A stretch of 34,139 bases of DNA, taken from Catenulispora sp. (GTDB lineage Bacteria > Actinomycetota > Actinomycetes > Streptomycetales > Catenulisporaceae). The position numbers and the translations under genes are program-made. Below the pieces are notes generated by a model. That model was not told the DNA's origin and searched no databases. It saw only the letters and a program-made list of their open reading frames with translations. Numbering within the stretch: the stretch's first letter is position 1; each line of letters opens with the position of its first letter. The stretch is taken from assembly GCA_013362315.1 (NCBI GenBank), contig JABFWL010000063.1, positions 1 through 34,139 of the forward strand, written 5' to 3'. Below are positions 14,947-22,866 of this stretch, piece after piece.

Positions 14947-16209
14947 TCAGGTAAGGGAGTCCGCCAACGCTTCCGCCGGTTCGGGAGCCCCCGGCGACCC
15001 GGTCCGGCGGAGGCCGAGGGTGACGAGTACCGATGCGGCGGTCAGCGCGACTCCGAACCACATGGCGCTCGTCACCCCGGCGTGGTCGGCGAACAGTCCG
15101 CCGAACAGCGCTCCGAGGGCGATCGAGGTGTTGTATCCCAGAGTGTTGATCGACATCGCCGCTTCGAAGGTCTCCGGGGCGGCGCCGAGCGTCATGTTGA
15201 TCTGGCACAGGTTCACCGCGCCGAAGGACACGCCCCACAGCACCAGGGCGACGACCGCGCCGACCCGGGAGTGTCCGACCGCGAGCAGGGTCAGTAGCGA
15301 GACCAGTAGCCCGGCGCGCGCTGCCAGGTAGCTGCCCCGCAGGTTTCTCGCCACGGCGTAGCCGGCGATGAAGTTCCCCGCCGCGCCGCCGAGGCCGTAG
15401 ACCATCAGCAGTCCGGTGATGAAGGCCGGCGAGGCGCCGGAGTGCTGTTCGACGAAGGGCCGGACGAAGGTGTAGGCGCCGAAGTGGCCCAGGACGAACA
15501 AAACGACCGTGATCATCACCAGCCGCAGCTGTGCGTTCCGCACCGGGAGCCCGAACACCTGCCGGACCGGGACGGCGTTGTCCGACGGCAGCGATGGCAC
15601 GATCGTGGCGACGAGCAGGAACACCGCCGCGCTCAGGACACTCCAGATCAGGAACGTGGTCCGCCAGCTGGTGAGGTTGGCGAGGAAGGTGCCCAGAGGT
15701 ATGCCCACCACGGTCGCGATCGAGATGCCGGACAGCGCGACCGCGGCGGCCCGGTTGGCGTGCCGCCCGGGTACCAGCCGCATCGCCATGCTCACGCCGA
15801 TCGCCCAGAACACGCCGTTGGCGAAGCCCATGGCCAGCCGTGTCGTCAGGACCACGGCGAAGTCCGGCGCGACGCCGGTCACGAAGTTGCCCAGGGCGAG
15901 GACCGCCAGCAGCGCGGACAGCAGCACGCGGCGGTTGACGCGCCGGGTCCAGGCCACGATGAACGGCACTCCGAGTCCGGCGGAGATGCCGTACAGCGTG
16001 ACCATCAGCCCTGCGACGCCGACCGAGATCCGCAGGCTGGCGCTGACGGGAGTCAACAGGCCGACGGGCATGAGTTCGGTGGTGACGAAGGTGAACAGGC
16101 TCGCGGTGATCGCCGCGACCCCGAGCCAGGACCGCACCGGCGAGTGTGGATGTTCGTCTTGAGTGGACATAGCTATCGGACCATCGGTTCTCGGGTGCGT
16201 AGTGCTCAT
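14947..16209 (-). CDS. MFS transporter, 12-TM DHA1-type efflux protein
   Basis: 420 residues with 12 predicted membrane helices. It has DHA1 drug-efflux features: 'FTFVTTELMPVGLLTPV' in the first helix (the AraJ/YdhP-type 'TEf.pvGLLp' motif), 'RRVNRRVLL' between helices 2 and 3, and 'TRLAMGFANGVFWAIG' in helix 4. ATG 16209 is the longest start; an in-frame ATG at 16170 is an alternative, and neither has a strong ribosome-binding site. It is divergent from the MocR regulator at 16256 with only 46 bases between, so regulation by that protein is likely. The substrate is unknown; arabinose, nucleoside or drug export are all seen in relatives. Confidence 0.88.
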   Translation of the reverse strand: MSTTHPRTDGPIAMSTQDEHPHSPVRSWLGVAAITASLFTFVTTELMPVGLLTPVSASLRISVGVAGLMVTLYGISAGLGVPFIVAWTRRVNRRVLLSALLAVLALGNFVTGVAPDFAVVLTTRLAMGFANGVFWAIGVSMAMRLVPGRHANRAAAVALSGISIATVVGIPLGTFLANLTSWRTTFLIWSVLSAAVFLLVATIVPSLPSDNAVPVRQVFGLPVRNAQLRLVMITVVLFVLGHFGAYTFVRPFVEQHSGASPAFITGLLMVYGLGGAAGNFIAGYAVARNLRGSYLAARAGLLVSLLTLLAVGHSRVGAVVALVLWGVSFGAVNLCQINMTLGAAPETFEAAMSINTLGYNTSIALGALFGGLFADHAGVTSAMWFGVALTAASVLVTLGLRRTGSPGAPEPAEALADSLT

Positions 16210-16255
16210 GTGATCACGCTAGAGGCGATCTGGTGCTGTCGTAGGATCCAGAGCT

Positions 16256-17647
16256 GTGACAGATCCGGGTACCAGATCCTCGGCTGCGGAGCTCCTGATC
16301 CGCCTGGACCGGGACGTGGCGACCCCGCTTCGCGTGCAGCTCGAACAGGCGCTGCGGGATCAGATCCGGGCCGGCGTGCTGGCCGCGGACGCCCCGATGC
16401 CGTCCAGCCGCGTGCTCGCCGCCGACCTCGGCGTGTCCCGCCGCCTGGTCGTCGAGGCCTACGAACAGCTCGTCGCCGAGGGCTACCTGACCAGCGCCGA
16501 GCGCTCCGCCACCCGCGTCGGCTCCGTCGCCCCGACCGCCGGGACGGCCGTCGGCGACGAACCCTGGATCCCCCGCTACGACTTGCGTCCCGGCCTTCCG
16601 GCCCTTTCGGAGTTCCCCCGCGCGGCCTGGCTGCGCGCGCTCAGCCACGCCCTGCGTCAGGCTCCTGACTCGGCCTTCGCCCGGCCCGAGCCGCGCGGCT
16701 CGGCAGTGCTGCGCCACGCGGTCGCCGACTACCTGCGCCGAACCCGTGCCGTCGTGGCGCATCCCGACCGCATCGTCATCTGCAACGGCTTCACCCAGGC
16801 CCTGTCGCTGCTGACGCACGCCCTTCCCGGGCCCGGCGGACGCCCCGTGATCGCGCTGGAGAACCCCGGCACCCCCGGCCGCGACCGCACGATCACGCTG
16901 GCCGGCGGTAACTGGATGCCGGTCCCGGTCGACAGCGAGGGCATCCGCACCGACCAGATCCCCGGCGATGCGCACGCGGCGGTCGTCACCCCGGCCCACC
17001 AGTTCCCGCTCGGCGCCGTCCTGTCGCCGCACCGCCGGGCCGCCCTCCGCGACTGGGCCCGCGACGGCCGCCTGGTCGTCGAAGACGACTACGACGCGGA
17101 GTTCCGCTACGACCGCCAGCCGCTCGGCGCCGTCCAGGGCCTCGCCCCGGAACATGTGGCCTACGTCGGCACGATGAGCAAGACCTTGTCCCCGGCCCTG
17201 CGGCTCGGCTGGCTGGTCCTGCCCTGCGCCCTGGTCGAGCCGGTCGCGCGGGCCAAGCGGGCCCAGGACGTCGGCAGCCCCGTCCTCGACCAGCTGGCCC
17301 TGGCGCATTTCATGGACAGCGGAGCCTACGAACGCCACCTGCGCCGCATCCGCAAGCACTACCACCGCAACCGCGACGAACTGGTCGCCGCGCTGCAACG
17401 GCACCTGCCCGACGCCCGGGTCACCGGCATCGCCGCGGGCATCCACCTCGTCCTGCGTCCGTCCGGCGACGTGGACGCGGACCGCCTGGTCGCCGCCGCG
17501 GCCGAGCGCGGCCTCGCCCTCACCAGCCTGACGCGCTACCTGCTCGGCGACGACCGCGACGCCGGCGGCCGCGTCGTCCTCGGCTACGGAAACATCCGAT
17601 CGGGCACGATCGAGCCGGCGGTGCGGACGCTGGCTGAGCTTGTCTAG
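16256..17647 (+). CDS. MocR/PdxR-type GntR regulator with aminotransferase domain
   Basis: 463 residues. The N-terminal GntR winged helix (about 10-85: 'PLRVQLEQALRDQIRAGVL', 'MPSSRVLAADLGVSRRLVVE', 'QLVAEGYLTS') is joined to a fold-type I aminotransferase domain (about 110-463). The PLP lysine is K309 in 'GTMSKTLSPALRLGW', and the Asp that contacts the PLP nitrogen is in 'VVEDDYDAEFRYD'. MocR proteins sense PLP or amine compounds rather than acting as free transaminases; PdxR controls vitamin B6 synthesis. The GTG start has no Shine-Dalgarno, but TAGGAT at 16242-16247 sits just 8 bases upstream, so the mRNA may be leaderless. The divergent MFS gene is the obvious target. No pdxS/pdxT genes are near. 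Confidence 0.9.
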   Translation: MTDPGTRSSAAELLIRLDRDVATPLRVQLEQALRDQIRAGVLAADAPMPSSRVLAADLGVSRRLVVEAYEQLVAEGYLTSAERSATRVGSVAPTAGTAVGDEPWIPRYDLRPGLPALSEFPRAAWLRALSHALRQAPDSAFARPEPRGSAVLRHAVADYLRRTRAVVAHPDRIVICNGFTQALSLLTHALPGPGGRPVIALENPGTPGRDRTITLAGGNWMPVPVDSEGIRTDQIPGDAHAAVVTPAHQFPLGAVLSPHRRAALRDWARDGRLVVEDDYDAEFRYDRQPLGAVQGLAPEHVAYVGTMSKTLSPALRLGWLVLPCALVEPVARAKRAQDVGSPVLDQLALAHFMDSGAYERHLRRIRKHYHRNRDELVAALQRHLPDARVTGIAAGIHLVLRPSGDVDADRLVAAAAERGLALTSLTRYLLGDDRDAGGRVVLGYGNIRSGTIEPAVRTLAELV

Positions 17648-17669
17648 TACGGCCGCCGGGCCTGACTAG

Positions 17670-17873
17670 AATCAGGGTATTGTTTCAGCCGCCGAGGGAC
17701 GCGCAGGGCGAGAGGCGGCACGTGATGACGGAGCACGGGACGCGTACCGTTCCCACACCTCAGACTCCGGTGATAGAGCGGACGACGCCGACACCAAGCG
17801 CTTGTTGGACGCTATGACCCGAGTCGTGGCTTGGGCATCGGGCGACGACTGCCCGATGGGGACCGGCAACTGA
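17670..17873 (+). other. Coding-like open stretch without a clear start (possible gene remnant)
   Basis: In the 256-bp gap after the MocR gene, this frame is open for 67 codons to a TGA at 17871-17873. It ends in plausible protein text ('TKRLLDAMTRVVAWASGDD'). There is no ATG or GTG with a ribosome-binding site at its beginning; the first ATG is at 17814, only 19 codons from the stop. I recognise no family. It may be the 3' end of a decayed gene or chance. A weak inverted repeat (CCTGA-N6-TCAGG, 17661-17676) just upstream could end MocR transcription. Confidence 0.25.
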
Positions 17874-17903
17874 CCCTATGTCAGAGGACTTTGAGGCGGC
17901 ATG

Positions 17904-18848
17904 TCACTCGCGGTGGCCGGCGAGCTCCGAGGCAAGGAAGTCGAGCGTGCGGTCGACCTCCGTGAGGCTGGGGTCGCGGTTGAGGTGACCGTGGGGCATG
18001 CCCGGGGCGAGATACCGGCGTACCGGCACGCCGACCTCTTCGAGTTGCGAGACCAGTAGTTCGCCGGAGGGCCGAAGCTCGTCGTACTCAGAAACCACGA
18101 CGACGGTGGGCGCGAGGCCGGCGAGCCCGGCCGCCCCCGGCATGGCGTCCGGAGGCAGAGCAGTCAGGCGGCCGACGTAGTTACGCACCATGCCCTCGAC
18201 ATTGGCGGCGGAGGACCGCAGGATCGGCGGAAGTCGGAGCATCTCGGCGGTTGTCTCGTCGTCGAGTGCGGGAACCGGGAAGTGGACGAAGGGATAGACC
18301 AGCAGGAGTTTTTCAGGGCCCTGCGAGCCTTGGTCGCGCAGCCGGACCGCCGTGGTGAGGCTGAGGGCGGCTCCGGCGCTGGCGCCGCCGAGGGCGACGC
18401 CGCCCGAAGGCAGCAGCCCGCGGCCCTCGCCCTGGGTGAGCCACAGCCACGCGGCGTGGACATCGTCGGCGGGCACCGGGTAACGGATCTCGGCGGTGGC
18501 GAGTCGATAACCGACGGAGACCACGAGCGCGCCGGCCCGGACGGCGAGTTCAGCGGACACCCGGTGTGCTTCGGGCATGTCGAGGTCACCGGCGGCGAAT
18601 CCGCCGCCGTGCACCCAGACCAGCGTACGGTGTACAGCGCCGCGCGGGCGGTAGACGCGGAGGCTGATGTCGCCGTGCGGGCCCGGGATCGAGAGGTCCT
18701 CCATCGCGACGTCAGGCATCCCCGGCCCTTCCGGGTCGGCGAAGAACTCCTTGAACCTCGCCATGTGCTCTGGGTTCGTATATGCGCTCTCCCACGTGAC
18801 GCCGTCCAGAAGATGCACTTTCGCGGCAAGGAATGGATCAAGCGGCAC
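17904..18848 (-). CDS. Alpha/beta hydrolase, HSL/acetyl-esterase family
   Basis: 314 residues; GTG 18848 follows a GAGGAG ribosome-binding site. It has the hormone-sensitive-lipase oxyanion motif 'VHGGGFAAGD' (H80-G83), the nucleophile elbow 'GASAG' with Ser157, a catalytic acid in 'EYDELRPSGE' and the His in 'GMPHGHLNRD'. The catalytic triad is therefore complete. The family hydrolyses short acyl esters of small molecules in the cytoplasm. It lies 69 bases downstream of the L-2-hydroxyglutarate oxidase gene on the same strand and may be co-transcribed. Nothing in the sequence fixes a substrate. Confidence 0.9.
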   Translation of the reverse strand: MPLDPFLAAKVHLLDGVTWESAYTNPEHMARFKEFFADPEGPGMPDVAMEDLSIPGPHGDISLRVYRPRGAVHRTLVWVHGGGFAAGDLDMPEAHRVSAELAVRAGALVVSVGYRLATAEIRYPVPADDVHAAWLWLTQGEGRGLLPSGGVALGGASAGAALSLTTAVRLRDQGSQGPEKLLLVYPFVHFPVPALDDETTAEMLRLPPILRSSAANVEGMVRNYVGRLTALPPDAMPGAAGLAGLAPTVVVVSEYDELRPSGELLVSQLEEVGVPVRRYLAPGMPHGHLNRDPSLTEVDRTLDFLASELAGHRE

Positions 18849-18917
18849 AGGTACTCCTCGGTGCAGGTCGGGACAGCGTTCCGGTGACGGGGTCTTGATG
18901 ATGGGCGCGACGCGGTG

Positions 18918-20111
18918 TCAGTCAGCTGCCCGGGTCACCCGGTCCGCGATGTGGCGGGCGATCTCCAGCGCGCTCGTCGCGGCGGGCGACGGCGCGTTCA
19001 GGACGTGCACCTGGTCGCGCGCAGTCTCGATGAGGAAGTCGTCGACCAGGGAGCCGTCGCGGCGCATGGCCTGCGCGCGCACGCCCGAGCCGTGGCGCAC
19101 GATGTCGGCCTCGGTGACCGCCGGGACGAGCCGGGCCAGGCTCGCGGCGAACCGCTTCCGCGAGAACGAGCGGCGGACCTCGTCCAGACCCGTCGGGATC
19201 GCGTACCGGCGGGCGAGCCGCCAGGTCCCGGGGAAGGCCGCCACCTCGGCGATGTCCTTCGCGGAGACGTCGGACCACCGGTAGCCCTCGCGGCGCAGCG
19301 CCAGCACGGCGTTCGGGCCGGCGTGCACGCTGCCGTCGAGCATCCGGGTCAGGTGCACGCCCAGGAACGGCAGCGTCGGGTCCGGCACCGGGTAGATCAA
19401 GCCCTTGACCAGGTGGCGGCGTTCGGGCCGGAGCTCGTAGTACTCGCCGCGGAAGGGCACGATCCGCGCCGACGGCGTCAGCCCGGCCAGCCGCGCCACC
19501 CGGTCGGAGTGCAGGCCGGCGCAGTTGACCAGGGCGTCGGCGCGGACGACGCCGGCCGCGGTGGCGACCTCGACGCCGCCGAGCCGCCCGGCCCGGATCC
19601 CCCGCACGGCGCTGTTCAGCCGCAGGTCCGCTCCGGCCTCGCCGAGCAGCCGGACCAGCGCGGCGCAGACGCCGGGGTAGTCGATGATCCCCGTGGACTC
19701 GACCCGCAGCGCGGCGACGCACGAGACCTCGGGCTCGTACTCCCGGGCCTCGGCCGCGCTGATCCGCTTCGCCGGCACCCCGTTGGCCGCGGCCCGCTCG
19801 GCCAGCACGTCGAGCGCCGGGATCTCGTCGTCGCCGGTCGCGACGACGAGCTTGCCGCAGACCTCGACGGGAACGCCGTGCTGCCGGGCGAAGTCCACGA
19901 TGGACCGGTTGCCGGCGACGGACATGCGGGCCTTGAACGAGCCGGGCTTGTAGTAGAGGCCGGCGTGGACGACGTTCGAGTTGTGACCGGTCTGGTGCGC
20001 GGCCCAGCCCGTCTCCTTCTCCAGCACGGTGACGTCCAGCCCGCGCCCGGTCAGCTCCCAGGCCACGGCCAGACCGACGATCCCGCCTCCGACGACTACG
20101 ACACTGCGCAT
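18918..20111 (-). CDS. lhgO: L-2-hydroxyglutarate oxidase (FAD-dependent)
   Basis: 397 residues, the normal length for LhgO. It opens with the FAD Rossmann motif 'VVGGGIVGLAVAWEL' and Glu31 in 'VTVLEKE'. Next come the LhgO-specific 'QTGHNSNVVHAGLYYKPGS', 'VPFRGEYYEL', 'YPVPDPTLPFLGVHLTRM' and 'HAGPNAVLALRREGY', and finally 'GSGVRAQAM' and 'LNAPSPAATSALEIARHI'. These are the signature blocks of the LhgO/L2HGDH branch of the DAO family. The enzyme oxidises L-2-hydroxyglutarate to 2-oxoglutarate, clearing a side product of malate dehydrogenase and taking part in lysine/glutarate breakdown. No CsiD/glaH glutarate hydroxylase is visible nearby, so a repair role is more likely. Confidence 0.92.
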   Translation of the reverse strand: MRSVVVVGGGIVGLAVAWELTGRGLDVTVLEKETGWAAHQTGHNSNVVHAGLYYKPGSFKARMSVAGNRSIVDFARQHGVPVEVCGKLVVATGDDEIPALDVLAERAAANGVPAKRISAAEAREYEPEVSCVAALRVESTGIIDYPGVCAALVRLLGEAGADLRLNSAVRGIRAGRLGGVEVATAAGVVRADALVNCAGLHSDRVARLAGLTPSARIVPFRGEYYELRPERRHLVKGLIYPVPDPTLPFLGVHLTRMLDGSVHAGPNAVLALRREGYRWSDVSAKDIAEVAAFPGTWRLARRYAIPTGLDEVRRSFSRKRFAASLARLVPAVTEADIVRHGSGVRAQAMRRDGSLVDDFLIETARDQVHVLNAPSPAATSALEIARHIADRVTRAAD

Positions 20112-20156
20112 GATCGGTCAGGGTACGCGACTCGGTATCGGTCGCCTAGAGTAGTT

Positions 20157-20193
20157 CGCCGGCCGTGCGGGTGCCGCGCCCGCGCGGCCGGCG
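20157..20193 (-). terminator. Strong GC-rich hairpin after the fuconate dehydratase gene
   Basis: CGCCGGCCG and CGGCCGGCG form a 9-bp perfect stem, extended inward by CGGG/CCCG after a small internal mismatch, with a 7-base loop. It starts 5 bases after the stop of the minus-strand dehydratase gene and lies before the start of lhgO. No U-tract follows, which is usual for actinomycete terminators. Confidence 0.55.
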
Positions 20194-20197
20194 AGCA

Positions 20198-21505
20198 TCA
20201 ATCCTCCCCGCGGTCGGCGCGCCAGAAAGCGCCGCCGGGATACGCGTAGGCGGCGATCGATTCCGCCAGCATCTCGGCGGAGAAGCCGGGCGCCGTCGGG
20301 GCGGCGTAGCGGCCGTCGGTGATGCGCACCGGGTCGGTGAAGTGCTCGTGCAGGTGGTCGACGAACTCGATGACGCGGTCGGTGGTGGTACCGGTCAACG
20401 CGACGTAGTCGAACATCGACAGGTGCTGCACCAGCTCGCACAGGCCGACGCCACCGGCGTGCGGGCACACCGGCACCCCGAACTTGGCCGCCAGCAGCAG
20501 GATCGCCAGGTTCTCGTTGACGCCGCCGACCCGCGCCGCGTCCAGCTGCAACACGTCAATCGCTTGGGCCTGCAGCAGCTGCTTGAAGACCACCCGGTTC
20601 TGGACATGCTCCCCGGTCGCCACCTTCACCGGCGCCACGGCCTGGCGGATCGTCGCGTGGCCGAGCACATCGTCCGGTGAGGTCGGCTCCTCGATCCAGT
20701 ACGGGTCGAACTCCGCCAAAGCCTGCACCCACTCGATCGCCTCCGGCACGCTCCAGCGCTGGTTGGCGTCGATCGCGATGCGCAGCTCGCGGCCCACCGC
20801 CGCCCGCGCGGCCTTGAACCGGCGCACGTCGTCGGCCAGGTCCGCGCCGACCTTCAGCTTGATCTGCGTGAACCCGGCGGCCACCGCCTCGTTGGCCAGC
20901 CGGGTCAGCTTCTCGTCGGAGTAGCCGAGCCAGCCGGGAGAGGTGGTGTAAGCCGGATACCCCCGCTCGATCAGCAGTGCCTCCCGCCCCTCCTTGTCCT
21001 GCTGCCCGCTCCGCAGCAGCTCGACGGCCTCCTCGCGGGTCAACACGTCGGAGATGTAGCGGTAGTCGACCTGGTCGGCCAGCCACTCGGGGTCGGCGTC
21101 GGCCAGCAGCTTCCACAGCGGCACCCCGGCGCGTTTGGCGGCCAGGTCCCAGACCGCGTTGAGGACCGCCCCGATCGCCATGTGCATGACGCCCTTCTCC
21201 GGACCGAGCCACCGCAGCTGGCTGTCGCCGATCAGGGCCCGGCTCACCGAGCCCGGATCGGAGCAGACCTCGGCCACGTCGCGGCCCACCACATGGCCCC
21301 GCAGCGCCTCGATGGCCGCCACCTGCACGTCGTTGCCGCGGCCGATGGTGAAGGTGAAGCCGTGGCCGGACAGGCCGGGGTCGTCGGTACGCAGGACCAG
21401 GTACGCCGCCGAGTAGTCGGGGTCGGGGTTCATCGCGTCCGACCCGTCCAACTCCCGGGACGTCGGGAACCGGACATCAAACGTGTCCAGCGAGGTGATC
21501 CGCAT
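20198..21505 (-). CDS. L-fuconate dehydratase-like enolase-superfamily enzyme
   Basis: 435 residues, the full length of FucD/ENOSF1-type enzymes. Catalytic layout of the mandelate-racemase subgroup is complete: K216 and K218 in 'IKLKVG', metal ligands D246 ('DANQRW'), E272 ('[10 protein letters not shown]') and E299 ('ATGEHVQNR'), and the His of the His-Asp dyad in '[12 protein letters not shown]' (H349). '[20 protein letters not shown]' and '[15 protein letters not shown]' are strongly like L-fuconate dehydratase. The reaction removes water from L-fuconate to give 2-keto-3-deoxy-L-fuconate; related aldonic acids are possible. It is divergent from a ribose-type ABC transporter and shares a FadR-type operator region with it. 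The ATG at 21505 is preceded by TAAGGGT rather than a strong ribosome-binding site. Confidence 0.88.
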   Translation of the reverse strand: MRITSLDTFDVRFPTSRELDGSDAMNPDPDYSAAYLVLRTDDPGLSGHGFTFTIGRGNDVQVAAIEALRGHVVGRDVAEVCSDPGSVSRALIGDSQLRWLGPEKGVMHMAIGAVLNAVWDLAAKRAGVPLWKLLADADPEWLADQVDYRYISDVLTREEAVELLRSGQQDKEGREALLIERGYPAYTTSPGWLGYSDEKLTRLANEAVAAGFTQIKLKVGADLADDVRRFKAARAAVGRELRIAIDANQRWSVPEAIEWVQALAEFDPYWIEEPTSPDDVLGHATIRQAVAPVKVATGEHVQNRVVFKQLLQAQAIDVLQLDAARVGGVNENLAILLLAAKFGVPVCPHAGGVGLCELVQHLSMFDYVALTGTTTDRVIEFVDHLHEHFTDPVRITDGRYAAPTAPGFSAEMLAESIAAYAYPGGAFWRADRGED

Positions 21506-21551
21506 CGGTAAGGGTGCCTTTCTCGCCGCATGTGAGGGTCGTACGAAAGCG

Positions 21552-21581
21552 ACTCTAGAGATACATCCGATCTATCGTCAA
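21552..21581 (-). promoter_or_regulatory. Promoter of the fuconate dehydratase gene with a 17-bp operator in its spacer
   Basis: On the minus strand TTGACG (21581-21576) and TAGAGT (21557-21552) are separated by exactly 18 bases. The palindrome GATACATCCGATCTATC (21560-21576, 8 paired positions with one mismatch around a central C) fills the spacer. A repressor bound there would block RNA polymerase. The FadR-type regulator at 26655-27338 is the likely binder (inference). Confidence 0.65.
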
Positions 21582-21675
21582 CGCAGTGGGCGCGCCTCGG
21601 CCTCCAGCAAGGCCCATATCTGGACTTTCAGCAGTTAGACACGCGAGCGGCCGGTTACGAAAGAGCTACGAACTC

Positions 21676-21713
21676 TTTACAGACCTCCGATGTCCCAGCT
21701 ATACATCGGATGT
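21676..21713 (+). promoter_or_regulatory. Promoter of the sugar ABC transporter operon with overlapping operator
   Basis: TTTACA (21676-21681) and TATACA (21700-21705) are 18 bases apart. The perfect dyad ACATC-G-GATGT (21703-21713) overlaps the -10, and a second half-site TCCGATGT (21686-21693) forms an 8-bp inverted repeat with ACATCGGA (21703-21710). The core matches the operator on the divergent promoter, so one regulator probably controls both directions. The leader to the ATG at 21778 is about 65 bases, with GAGGAC as ribosome-binding site. Confidence 0.6.
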
Positions 21714-21777
21714 CGACAGCGGGACGTGATCCCGAGCACACACCTCACCCATCACCTCTCCCAGCGAGGACGGACCC

Positions 21778-22839
21778 ATGAGGCTCCACCGCACCACCAC
21801 CGCAGTACTGGCGCTGGCCACCGTGGTCGCGCTGAGCGCCAGCGCATGCGGACGCTCCGGCAAGTCCGGCAGCTCGTCCTCCGGCTCCGGCGGTTCAGGC
21901 GGATCCACCGGCAAGATCGGCATCGACTTCCCGCGCAGCGACTCCGATTTCTGGAACAGCTACGCCAAGTACGTCAACGACGACGTCAAGTCCGGGAACA
22001 TCAATGCCCTGACGCCGACCAACTCCAGCAACAAGATCGACAACCTGGTCGCCAACGTCCAGAGCCTGCAGGGGCAGGGTGCCAAGGCGGTCATCATGGC
22101 GCCGCAGGACACCGGCGCCATCGCCAACACGCTGGAGGACCTGGCGGGCAAGAAGATCCCGGTGGTCAGCGTGGACACCCGCCCCGACAAGGGGAACGTC
22201 TACATGGTCGTGCGCGCCGACAACAAGGCGTACGGCGAGAAGGCCTGCAAGTTCCTCGGCGACAAGCTGGGCGGCAAGGGCACGGTCGTGGAGTTCGAGG
22301 GCGACCTGACCTCGATCAACGGCCGCGACCGCTCCGAGGCGTTCGGCGACTGCATGAGCAAGAGCTACCCCGGCGTCAAGGTGCTGGCCGAGCCCACCGA
22401 GTGGAAGGGCGACGTCGCCGCCGCCAAGCTGCAGGACGCCCTGAACCAGGGCACCGTCAACGGCATCTACATGCAGGCCGGCGGCGTGTTCCTGGCCCCG
22501 ACGATCTCGCTGCTGCAGCAGAAGAACCTGCTGGTGCCGCCGACCGACCCCAAGCACATCTTCATCGTCAGCAACGACGGCATCCCGGACGAGTTCAAGG
22601 CGATCAAGGCCGGGCAGATCGACGCCACGGTGTCGCAGCCGGCGGACCTGTACGCCAAGTACGCCCTCTTCTACGCCCAGGCCGCGTTGCAGGGCAAGAC
22701 CTTCCAGCCCGGCCCGACGGACCACCAGTCGACGATCATCTCGCTGCCGAACGGGCTGGAGGACCAGCTGCCCGCGCCGCTGGTGACCTCGGACAACGTC
22801 AGCGACCCGAGCCTGTGGGGCAACCAGGTCGGAAAGTAG
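21778..22839 (+). CDS. Sugar ABC transporter substrate-binding lipoprotein (periplasmic-binding-protein type 1, RbsB-like)
   Basis: 353 residues. The signal peptide 'AVLALATVVALSASAC' ends in a lipobox, followed by a Ser/Gly linker typical of surface-anchored actinomycete binding proteins. The body is a RbsB-type two-lobed domain: 'KIGIDFPRSDSDFWNSYAKY' opens lobe 1, 'QGAKAVIMAPQDTGAIANTL' and 'IPVVSVDTRPDKGNVYMVV' are the standard sugar-contact segments, and 'IVSNDGIPDEFKAIKAGQID' marks lobe 2. It delivers the sugar or sugar acid to the permease encoded two genes on. Given the divergent dehydratase, L-fucose, L-fuconate or a related deoxysugar is a reasonable substrate, but this is inference. 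Confidence 0.92.
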   Translation: MRLHRTTTAVLALATVVALSASACGRSGKSGSSSSGSGGSGGSTGKIGIDFPRSDSDFWNSYAKYVNDDVKSGNINALTPTNSSNKIDNLVANVQSLQGQGAKAVIMAPQDTGAIANTLEDLAGKKIPVVSVDTRPDKGNVYMVVRADNKAYGEKACKFLGDKLGGKGTVVEFEGDLTSINGRDRSEAFGDCMSKSYPGVKVLAEPTEWKGDVAAAKLQDALNQGTVNGIYMQAGGVFLAPTISLLQQKNLLVPPTDPKHIFIVSNDGIPDEFKAIKAGQIDATVSQPADLYAKYALFYAQAALQGKTFQPGPTDHQSTIISLPNGLEDQLPAPLVTSDNVSDPSLWGNQVGK

Positions 22840-22866
22840 CCGGCCCGAGTAAGGACACGCAGAACC

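Noticed and set aside
15442-16668. Plus-strand frame of 408 codons opposite the MFS gene
   Set aside because: It runs across the MFS gene, the divergent promoter and into MocR. Its text is His/Gln/Arg-rich without motifs.
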